Positions 5,282 to 6,566 of a stretch of 6,566 nucleotides of DNA are shown piece by piece (the first letter of the stretch is position 1; each line of letters starts with the position of its first letter). The DNA lies in contig CALWWH010000210.1 in NCBI GenBank assembly GCA_944385195.1, positions 1 through 6,566 of the forward strand, written 5' to 3'. Both the position numbers and the translations under genes were made by a program. The stretch comes from an uncultured Oscillospiraceae bacterium (GTDB lineage Bacteria; Bacillota; Clostridia; Oscillospirales; Oscillospiraceae). The notes beneath the pieces were generated by a model, which worked only from the letters and a program-made list of their open reading frames with translations, did no database searches and had not been told where the DNA came from.

Positions 5282-5858
5282 GCACAAAAGTGAAGCAGTA
5301 TCCGTACAGACCCCCAAAGCAAACCGCAAGAGCGTCCTTAAAAACTGGCTGGGCTTGATTGCCGGCACCCTGATCCTGATCGGCTGCGCGCTCTTGGCTG
5401 CCAAGGCGATCGAAAAGGCCATGGTCACAGAGGTGGTCTACGACGAGGTCATCACGATGGACATCAACGACCTCTACGGCGGCTGGAAGTGCGCAGAGCT
5501 GGTGCACCAGAGCGCTGCCATCAGCAGCTCGCTGGAACTGCGCGCGCCGCAGTTTGAAAACGTCCTGGTGGACATTACCGAGCAGCATTTTTATGTCAGC
5601 GAACTGGAGTGGACGGTCGAGCGCCCGAGCTATATCCTCCACGCCCTGGAGGAGCCCACGGGCAGCTTTGACGATGTGAGGGCCATCCTGGGCGAGGATG
5701 TCCTTGGCTACTACTCCATCCTCTCTGAGGGCGGCACGGTGAAGCCCTATCGGATCTATTTCTCCAAAACCGACTACTGGGTGGCAGAATTCAGCGATCA
5801 AAACGATGCCGGGATCGTGGTTTTGAGCGATATTTTCCGCATTGAGCGGGTGAATTGA
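5274..5858 (+). CDS. Unrecognised single-pass membrane protein coupled to the P-type ATPase, 194 aa
   Basis: I do not recognise this family. It begins at GTG with a near-perfect ribosome binding site 9 bases upstream and overlaps the ATPase end by 8 bases. The basic N-terminus (K15, R18, K19, K23) precedes one hydrophobic segment at about 25-45, giving an N-in, C-out (type II) topology. The remaining 150 residues should be outside the membrane. They contain DLYGGWKCAELV (66-77) and alternating hydrophobic strands (VLVDITEQHFYV, 97-108; PYRIYFSKTDYWVAEF, 158-173; IVVLSDIFRIERV, 181-193), which suggests a small beta-rich domain. The DLYGGWKC start vaguely recalls lipocalin-like folds, but I would not assign that. 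There is no lipobox at the membrane segment (IGC is within the helix, without typical spacing). The overlap with the pump makes an accessory or regulatory subunit plausible. The general plan resembles the 250-753 protein, but no sequence similarity is evident. Confidence 0.83.
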   Translation: MDEHKSEAVSVQTPKANRKSVLKNWLGLIAGTLILIGCALLAAKAIEKAMVTEVVYDEVITMDINDLYGGWKCAELVHQSAAISSSLELRAPQFENVLVDITEQHFYVSELEWTVERPSYILHALEEPTGSFDDVRAILGEDVLGYYSILSEGGTVKPYRIYFSKTDYWVAEFSDQNDAGIVVLSDIFRIERVN

Positions 5859-5887
5859 TTGCAAAAACACCAGATAACTGGTATACT
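5859..5887 (+). promoter_or_regulatory. Sigma-A promoter with extended -10 for the M50 protease gene
   Basis: TTGCAA (5859-5864) and TATACT (5882-5887) have a 17-base spacer, and TGG just before the -10 makes it extended. A palindrome, ACCAG-ATAA-CTGGT (5869-5882), fills the spacer and touches the -10, a position suited to an operator. Transcription would start near 5894, which leaves a very short leader before GTG 5913. No terminator is visible between the preceding stop codon and this promoter. Confidence 0.75.
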
Positions 5888-5912
5888 GTCTCATAGAAAG
5901 GAGTGAGCGCCT

Positions 5913-6566
5913 GTGGAGGCGATCAAGGCATGGCTGGCGCAGCTGGAACTCGGCGGCCTGATTGACACGGTCATTGTTGTGCTGGCGAGCTTGCTGTGCA
6001 TCACCTTTCACGAGACGGCCCATGGCTATGTGGCCTGGCGGCTCGGCGACTCGACGGCCAAGGACGCTGGACGGCTGACACTGAATCCAATCAGGCATGT
6101 GGATCTCTTGGGCCTGGTGATGATGGCGATTTTCCACTTTGGGTGGGCAAAGGCTGTGCCGGTGAACATGAACCGGCTGCACCACCCCAAGCGGGATATG
6201 GCGCTGGTGGCTCTGGCGGGCCCGGCGTCGAATCTGCTGATGGGCTTTGTGGCCCTGATTCTCCGCGCTGTGCTGCTGTATTTCATGCTCTTCCGCTGGC
6301 AGGAGGCCGTGTGGCAGGAATATGTGATCACCTTTTTAGAATATGTCGCCATCCTGTCTGTGGGCCTGGCGGTGTTCAACATCATCCCCATTCCACCGCT
6401 GGACGGGTCGAAGGTGCTCTTTTCTCTGCTGCCGGAGCAGGTCTATGGCAGCATCCTGCGCTATGAGCGCTATGGTATGCTGGTCCTGATGGTGGTATTG
6501 TGGGTCGGGCTGCTGGATGCGCCCCTGTCTGCCGCCAGGGGCTGGGTCATGGAGCTTTTGAGCAGC
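5913..6566 (+). CDS. Site-2 protease family protein (M50B zinc metallopeptidase, YwhC-like), C-terminus beyond right edge
   Basis: This is an intramembrane zinc protease that cuts membrane-embedded segments of substrate proteins. Starting at GTG 5913, the frame stays open for 218 codons to the window end. AAAGGAG (5897-5903) lies 9 bases upstream. Visible motifs are HETAH (H33, E34, H37) in the first membrane helix, the zinc and active-site motif; LTLNPIRHVD (55-64), the family NP-x-x-H-x-D element; GWAKAVPVN (77-85); the LAGPASNLL helix start (101-109); and NIIPIPPLDG (156-165), whose D164 is the third zinc ligand. The order and spacing match the compact YwhC group, usually about 200-230 aa, so only a few residues are likely missing. 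No PDZ domain is present, unlike RseP. It has its own promoter, so the upstream genes are not necessarily functional partners. The family is sure; the substrate is unknown. Confidence 0.93.
   Translation, partial: MEAIKAWLAQLELGGLIDTVIVVLASLLCITFHETAHGYVAWRLGDSTAKDAGRLTLNPIRHVDLLGLVMMAIFHFGWAKAVPVNMNRLHHPKRDMALVALAGPASNLLMGFVALILRAVLLYFMLFRWQEAVWQEYVITFLEYVAILSVGLAVFNIIPIPPLDGSKVLFSLLPEQVYGSILRYERYGMLVLMVVLWVGLLDAPLSAARGWVMELLSS

Noticed and set aside
5181..6185. A 334-codon minus-strand open frame across the 194-aa gene and the protease start
   Set aside because: It crosses two well-supported plus-strand genes and the intergenic promoter; its sequence has no recognisable motif.
5996..6466. 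A 156-codon plus-strand frame inside the protease gene
   Set aside because: It is out of frame with HETAH and PPLDG motifs, which lie in the GTG 5913 frame that stays open to the window end.

Overview
The window looks like chromosomal DNA from a fairly high-GC Firmicute, most likely an Oscillospiraceae-type gut Clostridium (inference). The pointers are strong AGGAG-type ribosome binding sites, sigma-A promoters with TGn-extended -10 boxes, an ECF vitamin-transporter S component and a YwhC-like M50 protease. No RNA gene, insertion sequence or CRISPR array is seen.

Left end (1 to about 945) is AT-rich and carries two tandem, leftward-transcribed paralogues of an unrecognised single-pass membrane protein. 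One is complete (250-753, 167 aa). The other is cut by the window edge (1-163). The two copies are identical over 103 bases covering the ribosome-binding region, start and membrane anchor, then diverge in the extracytoplasmic part. A strong hairpin lies between them, and a likely leftward promoter with an inverted repeat over its -35 box lies at 849-877.

Right of about 945 the DNA becomes GC-rich and everything reads rightward. A promoter at 947-977 drives a P-loop nucleoside-kinase-like protein with an uncharacterised N-terminal domain (1008-2051). An ECF transporter S component follows (2173-2745) and ends at a clear terminator (2754-2790). With no terminator between them, these two probably form an import-and-phosphorylate pair.

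A second unit starts at an extended -10 promoter (about 2825). It encodes a complete CtpE/Exp7-like P-type cation ATPase (2861-5281), overlapped by 8 bases by a GTG-started, single-pass membrane protein of unknown function (5274-5858). The overlap and the strong ribosome binding site suggest co-production, so the small protein is a candidate accessory subunit. A third promoter (5859-5887) drives a site-2 protease (M50) that runs off the right edge (5913-6566, still open).

The points most worth following are the duplicated anchor-conserved paralogues, the kinase/ECF S pair with its unknown N-terminal domain, and the ATPase-linked membrane protein next to an intramembrane protease.
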